The notes: generated by a model not told the origin, from the letters alone. A stretch of 64,000 nt of DNA from Pseudarthrobacter sp. BIM B-2242 (GCF_014764445.1 NZ_CP061721.1:2294001-2358000), one strand, 5' to 3'; counted from the stretch's first letter, positions 36,601 to 46,263 are shown. Made by a program: numbers and translations.

Positions 36601-37043
36601 GCAACGTCCGGCGCTGAAGTTTTGCGGGTGGCTACCCGACGGCGGCGGACGGGCTTTGCGTCGGCTTCCCCCTCGGCTGCCGGGGCATCGGCTGCGGGCT
36701 CAACGGCAGAGGCGCCCGCTGCTGCAGCCGGCGCTTCGGTGGCGTCGCCGGCGAAGGCGGGCAGCGGCTCCGCGCCCTCCGGCTTCTTGCGGGCACGCGT
36801 CCGGCGAACGGGAGTTTTGGTTTCCGGTGCAACCTCCACCACAGCCACTCCCTCAAGGACGGCAGCGGTCTCGGCGTCGCGCTGTTCCCCGGCGTCGGTG
36901 AGGGTCCCGGCGTCAGCCGATGCTGCGGCGTCGGCGGCCTTCGGCGCTGCTTTACGCCGCGTCCTTACTGCCCTTTTGGGCGCTTCGGCGGCTTCGGGGG
37001 CCGTTGCTTCAACGTTAACGGCTGGTACTTGTTCATTTTCCAT
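33684..37043 (-). CDS. rne: Ribonuclease E/G family protein
   Basis: 1119-residue actinobacterial RNase E/G. The catalytic core lies in the middle (residues about 385-830): S1 domain LIGNVYLGKVQNVLPSMEAA, the Mg-binding aspartates in DVNTGKF (about 695) and IVIDFIDM (about 742), and the zinc-link CETCAGRG (about 801). It is flanked by long disordered arms: an A/P/E-rich N-terminus with several RRxR clusters and a C-terminus rich in A, P, Q and H, expected to bind RNA and degradosome partners. The ATG at 37043 has GGAG 11 bases upstream; the longer frame to 37295 is not supported. It is the main mRNA-decay and rRNA-processing endonuclease. Confidence 0.95.
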   Translation of the reverse strand: MENEQVPAVNVEATAPEAAEAPKRAVRTRRKAAPKAADAAASADAGTLTDAGEQRDAETAAVLEGVAVVEVAPETKTPVRRTRARKKPEGAEPLPAFAGDATEAPAAAAGASAVEPAADAPAAEGEADAKPVRRRRVATRKTSAPDVAALDVAAVPAEEAAPAAVAPQAKAAPEAAAAAAPPEAAAPAAAQTPAPAAAPAEEPAAAPASPFGSLFLEPGSATSVLFQAPDLTTVVRPAPAAAAEEPEEDDAEEGEADDANSRRRRRSRGRRGRTRTGDNEADADAEGSDGDQDGGAEDEEESIGQGDEGVTSRRRRRRRRGDQDLELTGGEGDDPPNTVTRVRAPRAVTEAPVNNRVTSVKGSTRLEAKKQRRRESRDTGRRRTVITEAEFLARRESVDRQMIVRQRDDRIQIGVLEDGVLAEHFVSKTQQDSLIGNVYLGKVQNVLPSMEAAFVDIGRGRNAVLYAGEVNWESVNLEGKQRRIENALKSGDTVLVQVTKDPVGHKGARLTSQISLPGRYLVYVPGGSMTGISRKLPDVERNRLKRILKDRLPEHAGVIVRTAAEGASEEELTHDINRLRAQWEGIESQSTSTKVLAPELLYGEPDLTIKVVRDVFNEDFSKLIVSGEEAWDTIEAYVTYVAPDLVGRLEKWTKDQDIFAAWRIDEQIHKALERKVFLPSGGSLVIDRTEAMTVVDVNTGKFTGSGGNLEETVTKNNLEAAEEVVRQLRLRDIGGIIVIDFIDMVLESNRDLVLRRMVECLGRDRTKHQVAEVTSLGLVQMTRKRMGTGLLEVFGEQCETCAGRGIVTHDDPVEHRRANTVAAEHHVQRTDSRPDTQRMDSQRSDTQRPDAQQGGRTDRKRRRGRGGQPLEVAPAAPVQIHTVHPDPSDAERHAKAEATRAALANIAAAAHAAHLHDDEVAQAAAAARAAGTEAPAPAPERSEGEITGRPAAVLTFGGEQVVLPFVEHHEDQPQAPALTLDRLAEAFARLGGPAPETESGQEASQPAEVRQAEPEVSRQAVSAPAAAPARQVPAVVERDYSDHTQQPATRRPRRNRSASRAQGAANATTVEHHEAVPAAAAGHTHAAKAPEPAKAPASAKPVETSAPIILGVGVPASEL

Positions 37044-37502
37044 ATGTGGCAACACTCCTGCCCCTGACGTACCGCCACATCCGGCACCCATTGGGGCACA
37101 TATTGTCAAAACCCGCAGGCGTTGACAGAAGTCAAGTGGATACTCCCAGGTTCGCACCGGCATTGGGGTGCGGCAGCCCGTGGGAGCCGTCGGCTGTGTC
37201 CTGAAACCCGTTGTTCTACACGCCACAACCAGGTGCCGACCAATGGAGTTGCGGGAAACCGGATCAGAGAATCCGAAGCCTGCCCTGCTCATCATTGGCG
37301 GTCTTGAAACAAGCCACCGGACCGGAGTCCGAATGTGGGTCGGCCTCCAGCCACGTTCATTCTCTCATACCCGCACTGAAACGCCGCGGAGGCCGGGGTA
37401 TCCGATCCGCAAATGTGCAGCGGGCCGGAGCCGCTGAAAACAGTCTTCAGGTGCCGGCGTTACAATCGGGCGAGGAGCACCCGAAGCAAAGGACGCTAGA
37501 CC
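37044..37502. other. Divergent intergenic region rne / VKOR gene
   Basis: 459 bp without a gene. A TACAAT -10-like hexamer at 37461-37466 could serve the VKOR gene, and AAAGGA (37484-37489) is its ribosome site. A TTGACA-like hexamer on the minus strand near 37105-37110 might belong to rne, whose leader would be under 70 nt. I see no ORF, RNA gene or repeat. Confidence 0.4.
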
Positions 37503-38177
37503 ATGCCCAGCATTTCCCCGCACGGCACCGATACGCCGGCAGCCTCCCCCGCGGCAGGGACATTGACCGCACAGTCCTCCAGCGTTCCGCTCATGACGCG
37601 CAACCGGCCCCTGGGCTGGCTCATGGTCATTACCGGTGCCATCGGCTGGCTGGCCTCGGGAACCCTGGTCCTTGAGAAGCTCGAGGTCCTCAAGGATCCC
37701 AACCACACCACTGTCTGCGATGTGAATCCATGGATTTCCTGCGGCCAGGTGATGCAGACGTGGCAGAGCTCGGTTTTCGGGTTCCCCAACATGTTCATCG
37801 GAATCGTGGCGTTCGCCATCATCATCACGGCGGGGATGGCCCTGCTGTCCGGCGCCACGTTCGCGCGGTGGTACTGGGCGGGCCTTCAGGCCGGCGTCAC
37901 CCTCGGCTTCGCGTTTGTGGTGTGGCTGTGGTCCCAGGCCCTGTACGAAATCCACATCCTCTGCCCGTTCTGCATGGTGGTGTGGGCAGCCATGATTCCG
38001 CTGTTTGTCTGGGTGACCATCCGGAACGTCAGCCACGGGATCATCCCCGCACCCGCAGGCGCCGCACGTGTCCTGGGCGATTCGGGCTGGATCATCACCG
38101 CGCTGCTCTACGTCGCGGTGATCGCCACCATTTTCTTCGCCTTCATCCAGGTGTTCGCCGGAACCTCAGGCTTCTAG
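37503..38177 (+). CDS. Vitamin K epoxide reductase (VKOR) family protein
   Basis: 224-residue VKOR homologue with four to five membrane helices. It carries the redox pairs expected of bacterial VKOR: the loop pair in CDVNPWISC (about residues 62-70) and the CPFC active site in HILCPFCMVVW (about 156). It re-oxidises a DsbA-type partner and passes electrons to menaquinone, driving disulfide formation outside the membrane. AAAGGA is 9 bases before the ATG. It is convergent with ndk across a long palindrome. Confidence 0.93.
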   Translation: MPSISPHGTDTPAASPAAGTLTAQSSSVPLMTRNRPLGWLMVITGAIGWLASGTLVLEKLEVLKDPNHTTVCDVNPWISCGQVMQTWQSSVFGFPNMFIGIVAFAIIITAGMALLSGATFARWYWAGLQAGVTLGFAFVVWLWSQALYEIHILCPFCMVVWAAMIPLFVWVTIRNVSHGIIPAPAGAARVLGDSGWIITALLYVAVIATIFFAFIQVFAGTSGF

Positions 38178-38195
38178 GAGCAACCGCCACCGGAA

Positions 38196-38252
38196 CGAGG
38201 TGACAGAAAAGGCCAGTGTCCGCGCAGGACATTGGCCTTTTCTGTCACCTCG
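38196..38252. repeat. Long imperfect palindrome between VKOR gene and ndk
   Basis: Two 26-base arms (38196-38221 and 38227-38252) with a single G.U-type difference around a 5-base loop. It occupies the convergent gap, so it can fold in transcripts from either side and probably ends both. It has no long U-tract. Confidence 0.8.
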
Positions 38253-38274
38253 ACGAGGCGGGAGGGTCCAGGTC

Positions 38275-38694
38275 CTAGTCCTGGAACCAGATCTTGATTT
38301 CGCGCTCGGCCGAGTCCACGGAATCGGAGCCGTGGACCAGGTTCTGCTGGACCTTCAGGCCCCAGTCGCGGCCGAAGTCGCCACGGATGGTACCCGGAGC
38401 GGCCGTGGTGGGATCGGTGGTTCCGGCCAGGGACCGGAAGCCTTCAATGACGCGGTGGCCTTCGAAGATCGCCGCCACTACCGGACCGCTCAGCATGAAT
38501 TCCACCAGCGGCTCGTAAAACGGCTTGCCCACGTGCTCCTCGTAGTGCTGCTCCAGGAGTTCGCGGGTGGCGTCCACCTTCTTCAGCTCGGCCAGGGTGT
38601 ATCCCTTGGCCTCGATGCGGCTGAGGATCGCGCCGCTGAGGTTGCGGGCCACGCCGTCGGGCTTGATCAAAACGAGGGTGCGCTCAATGCTCAC
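38275..38694 (-). CDS. ndk: Nucleoside diphosphate kinase
   Basis: 139-residue Ndk that equilibrates nucleoside di- and triphosphates through a phosphohistidine. The N-terminal [15 protein letters not shown] and the C-terminal active-site [17 protein letters not shown] are intact; the catalytic histidine is in LVHGSDS. The GTG at 38694 follows GGAG, and a longer frame to 38868 overlaps the next gene and is spurious. It ends the ileS-folC-DUF4233-ndk cluster. Confidence 0.98.
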   Translation of the reverse strand: MSIERTLVLIKPDGVARNLSGAILSRIEAKGYTLAELKKVDATRELLEQHYEEHVGKPFYEPLVEFMLSGPVVAAIFEGHRVIEGFRSLAGTTDPTTAAPGTIRGDFGRDWGLKVQQNLVHGSDSVDSAEREIKIWFQD

Positions 38695-38731
38695 GGTTGC
38701 TCCAATACTTGGTGGGGGTTTCGGGACAAGT

Positions 38732-39178
38732 CTACGAGGCCGGCGGGGTGTCCCCGTGCGCCGCATTCCATTCCGCCTGTTCGCGTTCGCGCTGCGCGGA
38801 CTCCGAGTCGAGCCGGATGCCGGTGCGGATCCCGTACCACCAGGCCATGCCGAACATGCCGCCCACAAGGAACATCATGGGTTCCACGATTCCGGTGAGG
38901 ATCAGGACAATCTGCAGGATCCAGCCCAGGCCCACACCCCACGGCCTGGACAGCACCGCACAGGCAAAGATCATGATCAGGCTGAGGGCGATGCCGGTTC
39001 CCAGGATCAGGGCCGGCGGGAATTCGCCGCGCTTGAGCCCGAATACGGCCAGGGTGGCAAAAAAGACCACAAACGCCTCGAGCAGCAGGACCGTGGAGGC
39101 AAACATCACCTTGGTGGAACGGCGCTTCCTGGGCATCCCCGGACGCCATTCACGCTGGGCTTTTGTCAGCTTGGCCAT
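38732..39178 (-). CDS. DUF4233 domain-containing membrane protein
   Basis: 148-residue protein with about four helices between residues 25 and 115 and a charged C-terminal tail. DUF4233 genes sit almost invariably between folC and ndk in actinobacteria, as here; function unknown. The start is 2 bp past the folC stop. Confidence 0.88.
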   Translation of the reverse strand: MAKLTKAQREWRPGMPRKRRSTKVMFASTVLLLEAFVVFFATLAVFGLKRGEFPPALILGTGIALSLIMIFACAVLSRPWGVGLGWILQIVLILTGIVEPMMFLVGGMFGMAWWYGIRTGIRLDSESAQREREQAEWNAAHGDTPPAS

Positions 39179-39180
39179 GG

Positions 39181-40539
39181 CTAGGCCTCCGTCTTTCCGA
39201 GCAGGATCCGCGCCTCTGCCACCAACGTGATGGAACCGGTCACCAGCACGCCGCCGGACAGGTCATCGTTGGCTTCGGCACGCTCCACGGCCCATTCCAG
39301 GGCATCATCGAGCTTCTCCGCGATGTGGATGTTGTCTTCGCCGAAGCCCATCTCCACGGCCAGTTCCGCCAGTTCTGCCGCAGGTACAGCCCGCGGGGAG
39401 TTGGACTGGGTGAAGCAGTATTCCTCGGCCATGTCGCCCAGGGATTCCTTGAGCTGGCGCAGAATCTCTTCCGCGTCCTTTTCCTTGAGGACACCCACCA
39501 CCGGAACGAGCCGGGTGAACGTGAAAGCCTCCTGGATGGCCTCGGCGGAGACCCTGATGCCGTCCGGGTTGTGCGCGGCGTCCACGATGATGGTGGGAGC
39601 CGTCCGGACAACTTCGAGCCGGCCCGGTGAGGTGACCGAAGCAAATGCTTCCTGCAGCACCTCGGCGTCCAGTTCTTTTTCCCCGCCGAAGAAGGCCTCG
39701 AGCGCCGCAACGGCCACGGCCGCATTCTGGGCCTGGTGGGCACCGTGCAGCGGGAGCAGCAGGTCGGGGTAGCGGCCGGCGATGCCCTGGATGCTGACCA
39801 CCTGCCCGCCCACGGCTACGGTCCGGGATTCAACGCCGAATTCCACGCCCTCGAACCGGAACGGTACTGCCACGTCCTTGGCCTTTTCCAGCAGGACCTG
39901 GGCGGCATCCACCGGCTGGGACGCGCTGATGAGGTAGCCGCCGGGCTTGATGATGCCGGCCTTTTCGTACGCGATGTCCTCTGTGGTGTCCCCCAACAGG
40001 TCTGTGTGGTCCAGCGAGATGGGTGTGATCACCGAGACCAGGCCGTCGCCCACGTTGGTGGCATCAGTGATGCCGCCAAGGCCCACTTCGATGACTGCCA
40101 CGTTGACTGGCTGGTCGGCGAAGATGGCAAACCCCAGGATGGTCAGGCATTCAAAGTAGGTCAGCCTGGGCTCCCCCGCGGCTTCCAGCTCGGAATCCAC
40201 GATCTGCAGGTAGGGGCGGATCTCATCCCAGATCCGCACAAACGTTTCATCCGATACGGGATGCCCGTCGATGCTGATCCTTTCGGTGACCTTGGACAGG
40301 TGCGGGCTGGTGTAGCGGCCCGTGCTCAGGCCGTGGGCACGCAGCCCGGCTTCGATCATCCGTGCCGTGGAGGTTTTGCCGTTGGTTCCGGTGACATGGA
40401 TGATCGGGAACGCCTTGTTGGGCTCCCCCAGCACATCCATGGCGCGGAACAACGGCGCCAGGCGCGGTTCCATCTTGTTTTCGGGCGCACGGCCCAGCAG
40501 TTCGGCGTAGACACTCTCTACGGAGAATTCGTCGGTCAT
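39181..40539 (-). CDS. folC: Folylpolyglutamate synthase / dihydrofolate synthase
   Basis: 452-residue FolC that adds glutamate to dihydropteroate and folates. The P-loop is VTGTNGKTSTARMIEAGL and the family segments YTSPHLSKVTERI and DHTDLLGDTTEDIAYEKAGI follow; VDAAHNPDG marks the C-terminal ligase domain. It is 3 bp downstream of ileS and 2 bp upstream of DUF4233, so co-transcribed under the ileS T-box leader. Confidence 0.97.
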   Translation of the reverse strand: MTDEFSVESVYAELLGRAPENKMEPRLAPLFRAMDVLGEPNKAFPIIHVTGTNGKTSTARMIEAGLRAHGLSTGRYTSPHLSKVTERISIDGHPVSDETFVRIWDEIRPYLQIVDSELEAAGEPRLTYFECLTILGFAIFADQPVNVAVIEVGLGGITDATNVGDGLVSVITPISLDHTDLLGDTTEDIAYEKAGIIKPGGYLISASQPVDAAQVLLEKAKDVAVPFRFEGVEFGVESRTVAVGGQVVSIQGIAGRYPDLLLPLHGAHQAQNAAVAVAALEAFFGGEKELDAEVLQEAFASVTSPGRLEVVRTAPTIIVDAAHNPDGIRVSAEAIQEAFTFTRLVPVVGVLKEKDAEEILRQLKESLGDMAEEYCFTQSNSPRAVPAAELAELAVEMGFGEDNIHIAEKLDDALEWAVERAEANDDLSGGVLVTGSITLVAEARILLGKTEA

Positions 40540-40542
40540 ATC

Positions 40543-43500
40543 CTAGGCCTCTGTCTTTTCGACGGTAATGCGGGGGTCGCCGGACTCTGCCGGGACGGTG
40601 TCCAGCGCAAGGGTCAAGGTTTCGGTCTTGACCAGTCCGGCATTGGCCAGGAGGGCATCAAGCACGGCCTGGGTGGCAGTGACGCTTGTCCGGATGCGGT
40701 CGCTGACGTTCAGCCCGGCGTCCTTGCGTGCCTGCTGGATGGCACGGACCATGTCGCGGGCGGTTCCTTCGGCTTCAAGCTCCGGCGTGACCTCGGTGTT
40801 GAGCACCACAAACCCGCCGCCCGGCAGCACGGCGGCCGCCCGGGATCCGGCGCCGTCCGCGGACTCTGCCACCACGGTTTCCAGGCTGTACTCCTGCGGT
40901 TCCAGTTCCAGCCCGCCCGCGGTGACAACACCCTCATCGGAGACAGACCAGTCACCCGACTTCGAGCCCTTGATGGCCTGCTGGACGTTTTTGCCGAGGC
41001 GCGGCCCGGCTGCCCGGGCGTTGACCACCAGTTTCTGCTCGATGCCAAACTCCTCCGGGGAAGCGTTCCCGGCGTCGAGCAGGCGGACGGACCGGATGTT
41101 CAGTTCATCGGCGACGACGGCGGCGAAACCTTCCAGCGCATCCGCGCCGGGTGCCACCACAGTCAGTTCCTGCAGCGGCAGGCGGACGCGAAGGTTCGCT
41201 GCCTTGCGGAGTGAGGACCCGGTGGAGCAGATCTGCTGCACGCGGTCCATCGCTTCCACCAGCGACGCGTTCGACGGGAAGAGCTCCGCTTCGGGCCAGT
41301 CGGCCAGGTGCACGGAACGGCCGCCGGTCAGGCCGCGCCAGATCTCCTCGGAGACCAGCGGCAGCAACGAGGCGGCCACGCGCGAGACGGTTTCCAGGGC
41401 GGTGTAGAGCGCGTCGAACGCGTCGGCGCTTTCATCGAAGAAGCGCTGGCGGCTGCGGCGGACGTACCAGTTGGTGAGCATGTCCAGGTAGCTGCGCAGC
41501 TCGTCGCAGGCACCGGAGATGTCGTAGCTGTCCAGCTGGGCGGTCATGTTGCGGACCAGGTCACCGGTGTTGGCCAGCAGGTACTGGTCCAGCGTGTCGG
41601 CGTAACCGTCGTAGCGGAGCTTCGCGTCGTACCCGGAGCCGCCATCGGCGGCGTTCGTGTACAGCGTAAAGAAGCTGTACACATTCCACAGCGGCAGGAT
41701 GACCTGCCGGACGCCGTCGCGGATTCCCTGCTCGGTGACCACGAGGTTGCCGCCACGGAGGATGGGGCTGGACATCAGGAACCAGCGCATGGCGTCGGAG
41801 CCGTCGCGGTCCAGGACCTCGGAGACGTCCGGGTAATTCCGCAGGCTCTTGGACATCTTCTGACCGTCGGAGCCCAGCACAATGCCGTGGCTGATGACGT
41901 TGCGGAACGCGGGCCGGTCAAACAGCGCGGTGGACAGGATGTGCAGCATGTAGAACCAGCCGCGGGTCTGGCCTATGTACTCCACGATGAAGTCGGCCGG
42001 GTTGTGGGTATCGAACCAGGCCTCGTTCTGGAACGGGTAATGCACCTGGCCGTAAGGCATGGAGCCGGAGTCGAACCAGACGTCCAGGACGTCCTCGACG
42101 CGCCGCATCACGGACTGCCCCTCTTCGGGGGTCCGGGGATCGTCCGGGTTGGGGCGGGTCAGTTCATCGATGAAGGGGCGGTGCAGGTCGACCTGGCCGG
42201 CCTTGTTCAGCGGCAGGCGGCCGAAGTCGGCTTCGATCTCGGCGAGGGAGCCGTAGACGTCGGTGCGCGGGAATTCGGGGTCGCTGGACTGCCATACCGG
42301 GATGGGGCTGCCCCAGTACCGGTTGCGGCTGATGGACCAGTCGCGGGCATTGGCCAGCCACTTGCCGAACTGGCCGTCCTTGACGTTGCCCGGGATCCAG
42401 TTGATGTCCTGGTTCAGTTCGGACATGCGGTCCTTGAACTTGGTGACTTCCACGTACCAGGAGGACACGGCGCGGTAGATCAAGGGGTTGCGGCAGCGCC
42501 AGCAGTGCGGGTAGCTGTGTTCGTAGCTGGCCTGGCGGACCAGCCGGCCCTGCGCACGGAGCACCTGGGTGATCGGCTTGTTGGCTTCGAAGACCTGCAG
42601 GCCAACGATGTCATGAAGGTCGCCGTGGCTGAAGAGCGGCAGGAACTTTGCGCCCTCGTCCACGGACAGGACCACGGGGATGCCGGCCTCTTCACAGACC
42701 TTCTGGTCGTCTTCACCATAGGCGGGAGCCTGGTGGACGATGCCGGTGCCGTCGGTGGTGGTGACGTAATCGGCCACGAGGAAGCGCCAGGCGTTCTGTG
42801 TACCGAATTTTTCGGTGTCGCTGAAGTCGTTCCAGAGCGGCTGGTACTGCAGGCCTTCAAGGTCCGCACCGGTGTGGGTGGACGTCACGGCTGCCTCAGC
42901 GGCGTCAGCGTCCTCGTAGCCCAGGTCCTTGGCGTACGTGGCCAGCAGGTCCGCGGCCAGCAGGAAGCTGCCGGTGACCGGTGCGTCCGGCGACGCGGCC
43001 TTGATGCCGTTGGGTCCGGCGGGGAGCACGGCGTAGGTGATGGCGGGCCCGACGGCGAGCGCCAGGTTGGTGGGCAGCGTCCAGGGGGTGGTGGTCCAGG
43101 CGAGCGCCTGCACACCCGAAAGCTGCTGCGACAGCGCCGACTCCCCCGCCGTGATGGGAAACGTGACCGTGACGGTCTGGTCCTGGCGGTTCTTGTAGAC
43201 GTCGTCGTCCATGCGCAGTTCATGGTTGGACAGCGGCGTCTCGTCCTTCCAGCAGTACGGCAGCACGCGGTAGCCGTTGTAGGTCAGGCCCTTCTCGTGC
43301 AGCTGCTTGAAGGCCCAGAGGACGGACTCCATGTACTCGACGTTGAGTGTTTTGTAGTCGTTGTCGAAGTCCACCCAGCGGGCCTGGCGGGTGACGTAGC
43401 TCTTCCACTCGTCCGCGTACTTCATCACCGAAGCGCGGCAGGCGTCGTTGAACTTATCGATGCCCATGGCTTCGATCTGGGTCTTGTCCGTCATGCCCAG

Positions 43501-43863
43501 CTGCTTCATGGCTTCCAGCTCGGCGGGCAGGCCGTGGGTGTCCCAGCCGAAGCGGCGTTCAACACGGCGGCCGCGCTGGGTCTGGTAGCGGCCCACCAGG
43601 TCCTTGGCGTAGCCGGTCAGCAGGTGGCCGTAGTGCGGGAGCCCGTTGGCGAACGGCGGGCCGTCGTAGAAGACGAATTCGTTGCTGCCGGGTTCCCCGC
43701 CCGGGGCGTCCGCGCTGCGCTGGTCGATGCTGGCCTGGAAGGTGCCGTCCCGGTCCCAGTACTTGAGGATGCGCTCTTCGATCTCCGGGAACTTCACGGA
43801 GTGGGAGACGCCGGCGGCAGCGCCGTTTGCAGCAGTGGCTGAGGCTTTGGGGTAATACGTCAT
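40543..43863 (-). CDS. ileS: Isoleucyl-tRNA synthetase
   Basis: 1106-residue class I synthetase of the long IleS2 type found in actinobacteria and eukaryotes. The HIGH motif appears as HYGH ([13 protein letters not shown], about residue 78) and KMSKS as [11 protein letters not shown] near 671; an editing domain lies between them. IleS2 enzymes tolerate mupirocin better than IleS1. The ATG at 43863 has AGGA 8 bases upstream, and that ribosome site is sequestered by its own leader. A 40-residue upstream extension is part of that leader. Confidence 0.98.
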   Translation of the reverse strand: MTYYPKASATAANGAAAGVSHSVKFPEIEERILKYWDRDGTFQASIDQRSADAPGGEPGSNEFVFYDGPPFANGLPHYGHLLTGYAKDLVGRYQTQRGRRVERRFGWDTHGLPAELEAMKQLGMTDKTQIEAMGIDKFNDACRASVMKYADEWKSYVTRQARWVDFDNDYKTLNVEYMESVLWAFKQLHEKGLTYNGYRVLPYCWKDETPLSNHELRMDDDVYKNRQDQTVTVTFPITAGESALSQQLSGVQALAWTTTPWTLPTNLALAVGPAITYAVLPAGPNGIKAASPDAPVTGSFLLAADLLATYAKDLGYEDADAAEAAVTSTHTGADLEGLQYQPLWNDFSDTEKFGTQNAWRFLVADYVTTTDGTGIVHQAPAYGEDDQKVCEEAGIPVVLSVDEGAKFLPLFSHGDLHDIVGLQVFEANKPITQVLRAQGRLVRQASYEHSYPHCWRCRNPLIYRAVSSWYVEVTKFKDRMSELNQDINWIPGNVKDGQFGKWLANARDWSISRNRYWGSPIPVWQSSDPEFPRTDVYGSLAEIEADFGRLPLNKAGQVDLHRPFIDELTRPNPDDPRTPEEGQSVMRRVEDVLDVWFDSGSMPYGQVHYPFQNEAWFDTHNPADFIVEYIGQTRGWFYMLHILSTALFDRPAFRNVISHGIVLGSDGQKMSKSLRNYPDVSEVLDRDGSDAMRWFLMSSPILRGGNLVVTEQGIRDGVRQVILPLWNVYSFFTLYTNAADGGSGYDAKLRYDGYADTLDQYLLANTGDLVRNMTAQLDSYDISGACDELRSYLDMLTNWYVRRSRQRFFDESADAFDALYTALETVSRVAASLLPLVSEEIWRGLTGGRSVHLADWPEAELFPSNASLVEAMDRVQQICSTGSSLRKAANLRVRLPLQELTVVAPGADALEGFAAVVADELNIRSVRLLDAGNASPEEFGIEQKLVVNARAAGPRLGKNVQQAIKGSKSGDWSVSDEGVVTAGGLELEPQEYSLETVVAESADGAGSRAAAVLPGGGFVVLNTEVTPELEAEGTARDMVRAIQQARKDAGLNVSDRIRTSVTATQAVLDALLANAGLVKTETLTLALDTVPAESGDPRITVEKTEA

Positions 43864-43868
43864 TCTCG

Positions 43869-44150
43869 ACATCCTGGGTTGAGCTGGTGAACCGGCCAGC
43901 CGTTGCTGGATGGTTCCGTTCAGGATGCGAGGACGGCTCCTGTGCAGCCGTATGACTGCACGCTTACCGCGGTACCACCTCACTTACCGGCATTCCGTCC
44001 GCTCCGCGAAGGAGAAGTGGAGTTGCCGGCCGCTCATTACAGCTGTGACGGGCATACCCGTCCGGTTCTAGTGACACCGACTGCCAGGTGGCGGGTCGGT
44101 GCGTTCTTCCGGAAGCTCACCGGTGATAGCCGGATCATAGCCATCACTGA
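43869..44150 (-). promoter_or_regulatory. ileS T-box riboswitch, translational type
   Basis: Minus-strand RNA with the T-box sequence GGTGGTACCGCGG (43979-43967) that pairs the tRNA 3' end, and an ultrashort Stem I with specifier ATC (44127-44125, isoleucine) in GGCTATCACCGG. The ribosome site CAGGATG (43876-43870) is complementary to CATCCTG (43927-43921), and CCAGC/GCTGG and GAACC/GGTTC pairs nest between them. Uncharged tRNA-Ile should free the site. It fits the known actinobacterial ileS T-box. Confidence 0.93.
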
Positions 44151-44237
44151 GTCTACTATCGCCTGCCCGTCCACCGCCATTCCCCGCCGGGCGCAAGCAT
44201 GGGGGCGGATGGGCATGCCGGGCAAAGGGTCACTCCC

Positions 44238-44243
44238 TAGACT
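44238..44243 (+). promoter_or_regulatory. -10 element of the EEP gene (leaderless pattern)
   Basis: TAGACT lies 7 bases before the ATG at 44251. Confidence 0.35.
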
Positions 44244-44250
44244 CGGAGCT

Positions 44251-45354
44251 ATGACTGCTTCAGCCCAGGGCTCCCCTACCGCGCCGCCGCACACCGGGAT
44301 CAGTGCTCCACAACCGCCCTCCCCGGCGGCAGCCGGCAGACCGGTCAGGAGTTTCCTGCAATCGGCTTGCCGGTGGCTGGCAGTCCTGGTGGCCATGCCT
44401 GTACTGGTGCTGTCCGTATTCCGGGCAGTCCCTGCCGAATGGCCCGTCCTGGCAGTCCAGCTCCTGTCCTTCACGCCATGGCTGACCATTCCTGCCGCGG
44501 TGGCCGCGGCCCTGGCGCTGCTGGGCCGGAGCAGATGGCTGCTGGCGATTGCTGCACTGCTGTTGGGATGCCAGCTTTTCTGGCTCCTCCCCTTCGATGC
44601 CGCCCGTCCTGCCCCGGCATCCGGCGCTGATGCGGCTGCCGGTTCGGTGGCCGCTGTGGACCTGACGGCGATGAGCATCAACTCGGAGTACGGGCAGGCG
44701 GACGCAGCCGGCATCGTCCAACTGGTCAAGGACAACAGTGTTGGCCTCCTGGCCATCCAGGAACACACCCGGTCACTGGAGGAACGCCTCACAGCCGAAG
44801 GCCTGGACCTGGTCCTCCCCCACCGCGTCAGCGACCCTACGGACGACGCAGCCGGCAGTGCCGTGTACTCCAGCTATCCCCTCGAACCGGTAGGGCTCAT
44901 CCCGGACACGCCGTTCCGGATGCCGACGGTCCGGCTGACAGCCGCTGACGGCGCGGCCACAGCAGTCCTGGAAGTAACCAGCGTCCACACCCTGCCGCCG
45001 GTGGATGTGAGGGTCGACCAGTGGCGGAGCGACCTTCGGGCGATAGCCCGGCTGGCGGAGCGTCCAGGCAACAGGCTGCTGATCGGTGACTTCAACGCCA
45101 CTTACGACCATGCAGAGTTCCGGGAACTCCTTGCCACGGGAGGGCCGGACGGCCCGGGGCTCGTTGACGTGGGCGCAGCCTCTGGATCGCGGCTGACCCC
45201 CACGTGGCCGATGGACGGGTCCCTGCTGCCGGGGATTGCCATCGATCATCTGGTCACGACACCCGGGATTTCCAGCACCGGCTACCAGGTCCGGTATCTG
45301 CCGGGCACGGACCACGCAGCGGTCCTTGCCTCCCTCGCCATCCCGGCCGGCTGA
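44251..45354 (+). CDS. Membrane-anchored endonuclease/exonuclease/phosphatase family protein
   Basis: 367 residues with three N-terminal helices (about residues 38-60, 68-90, 95-115) and an extracellular EEP-fold hydrolase domain. The metal and catalytic segments AIQEHTRS, LLIGDFNATYDHAEF and the final GTDHAAVLA are present. Such proteins cleave phosphodiesters or phosphomonoesters outside the cell; the substrate is unknown. The ATG at 44251 has only a close GGAG, and a start at 44209 would add 14 residues. Confidence 0.85.
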   Translation: MTASAQGSPTAPPHTGISAPQPPSPAAAGRPVRSFLQSACRWLAVLVAMPVLVLSVFRAVPAEWPVLAVQLLSFTPWLTIPAAVAAALALLGRSRWLLAIAALLLGCQLFWLLPFDAARPAPASGADAAAGSVAAVDLTAMSINSEYGQADAAGIVQLVKDNSVGLLAIQEHTRSLEERLTAEGLDLVLPHRVSDPTDDAAGSAVYSSYPLEPVGLIPDTPFRMPTVRLTAADGAATAVLEVTSVHTLPPVDVRVDQWRSDLRAIARLAERPGNRLLIGDFNATYDHAEFRELLATGGPDGPGLVDVGAASGSRLTPTWPMDGSLLPGIAIDHLVTTPGISSTGYQVRYLPGTDHAAVLASLAIPAG

Positions 45355-45447
45355 CCAGTCCGCCAGGCGCTGCCGGCAGGCGGCCCGTCGGGCTGCCTGC
45401 AGCCGCCAACCTGCCGGCAGATCAGCCCTTGTGGTCACCCCTTCGGA

Positions 45448-46251
45448 TCAGCCCTTTCGGATCAGCTTGTGGTTGGCGGCCTGGGCAACAGGCCTGATCA
45501 CGATCTGGTCCAGGTTCACGTGGTGCGGTGCGCTGACGGCATAGCGGACCACTTCGGCTACGTCTGCCGCGGTGAGCGGCTTCTCCACGCCTTGGTAAAC
45601 CTTCTCCGCCGCGGCCTCGTCACCCAGCCGGTTGAGGGCGAACTCCTCTGTCTGCACCAGGCCCGGCGCCACCTCGATGACACGGAGATTGTGCTCAACT
45701 TCCTCCAGGCGGAGAGCATTGGTCAGCGCGTGCTGGGCAAACTTGGCCGCGTTGTACCCGGCACCGCCCTCGTACGCGGCCAGGCCTGCCGTTGAGGTCA
45801 GATTCAGGACGGTCCCCTCACCGTTTGCCCGGAGCATCGGCAGGAACGCGCGGGTGAGCTTCATGGTGCCCAGGACGTTGACCCGGTACATCCACTCCCA
45901 GTCCTCGGTGTTGGCGGCACCGATGTAGTCGGCGCCGCGGGCCCCGCCGGCGATGTTAATCAGCGTTCCCACCCCGCCCGCTTCGGTGACACGGGCAAGC
46001 AGCCGGGCCACGTCGTCGTCCTCGGCGATGTCAGCGGGAATCCCGACGGCGCCGGTCTCAGCTTCCAGCGCAGCCAGCCGTTCAGCGCGGCGCGCCACCG
46101 CGAAGACCGTCCAGCCCTCCGCCGTCAGGGCACGGACTGTCGCCTCGCCGATGCCTGTGCTGGCGCCGGTCACAACAGCGCCCCGATTCTTTAGCGGATC
46201 GATTGGTGATGCCGGGGTCTGCGCGGTTTTGGTCTGTGAATCGTCAGTCAT
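45448..46251 (-). CDS. Short-chain dehydrogenase/reductase
   Basis: 267-residue classical SDR. The cofactor motif is VVTGASTGIGEATV and the catalytic YxxxK is YNAAK, with the preceding serine in NLTSTAG and NIAGGARG as the NNAG-type segment. SDRs of this subgroup (YdfG-like) reduce 3-hydroxy acids or small carbonyls with NADPH; the exact substrate is unknown. No Shine-Dalgarno is seen, but a -10-like hexamer lies 6 bases ahead. Confidence 0.92.
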   Translation of the reverse strand: MTDDSQTKTAQTPASPIDPLKNRGAVVTGASTGIGEATVRALTAEGWTVFAVARRAERLAALEAETGAVGIPADIAEDDDVARLLARVTEAGGVGTLINIAGGARGADYIGAANTEDWEWMYRVNVLGTMKLTRAFLPMLRANGEGTVLNLTSTAGLAAYEGGAGYNAAKFAQHALTNALRLEEVEHNLRVIEVAPGLVQTEEFALNRLGDEAAAEKVYQGVEKPLTAADVAEVVRYAVSAPHHVNLDQIVIRPVAQAANHKLIRKG

Positions 46252-46257
46252 GGCACC

Positions 46258-46263
46258 ACCCTA
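46258..46263 (-). promoter_or_regulatory. -10 element of the SDR gene (leaderless pattern)
   Basis: TAGGGT on the minus strand, 6 bases before the ATG at 46251. Confidence 0.4.

Noticed and set aside
41308..43842. 844-codon plus-strand ORF opposite ileS
   Set aside because: Shadow of ileS in the complementary frame, no recognisable domain.
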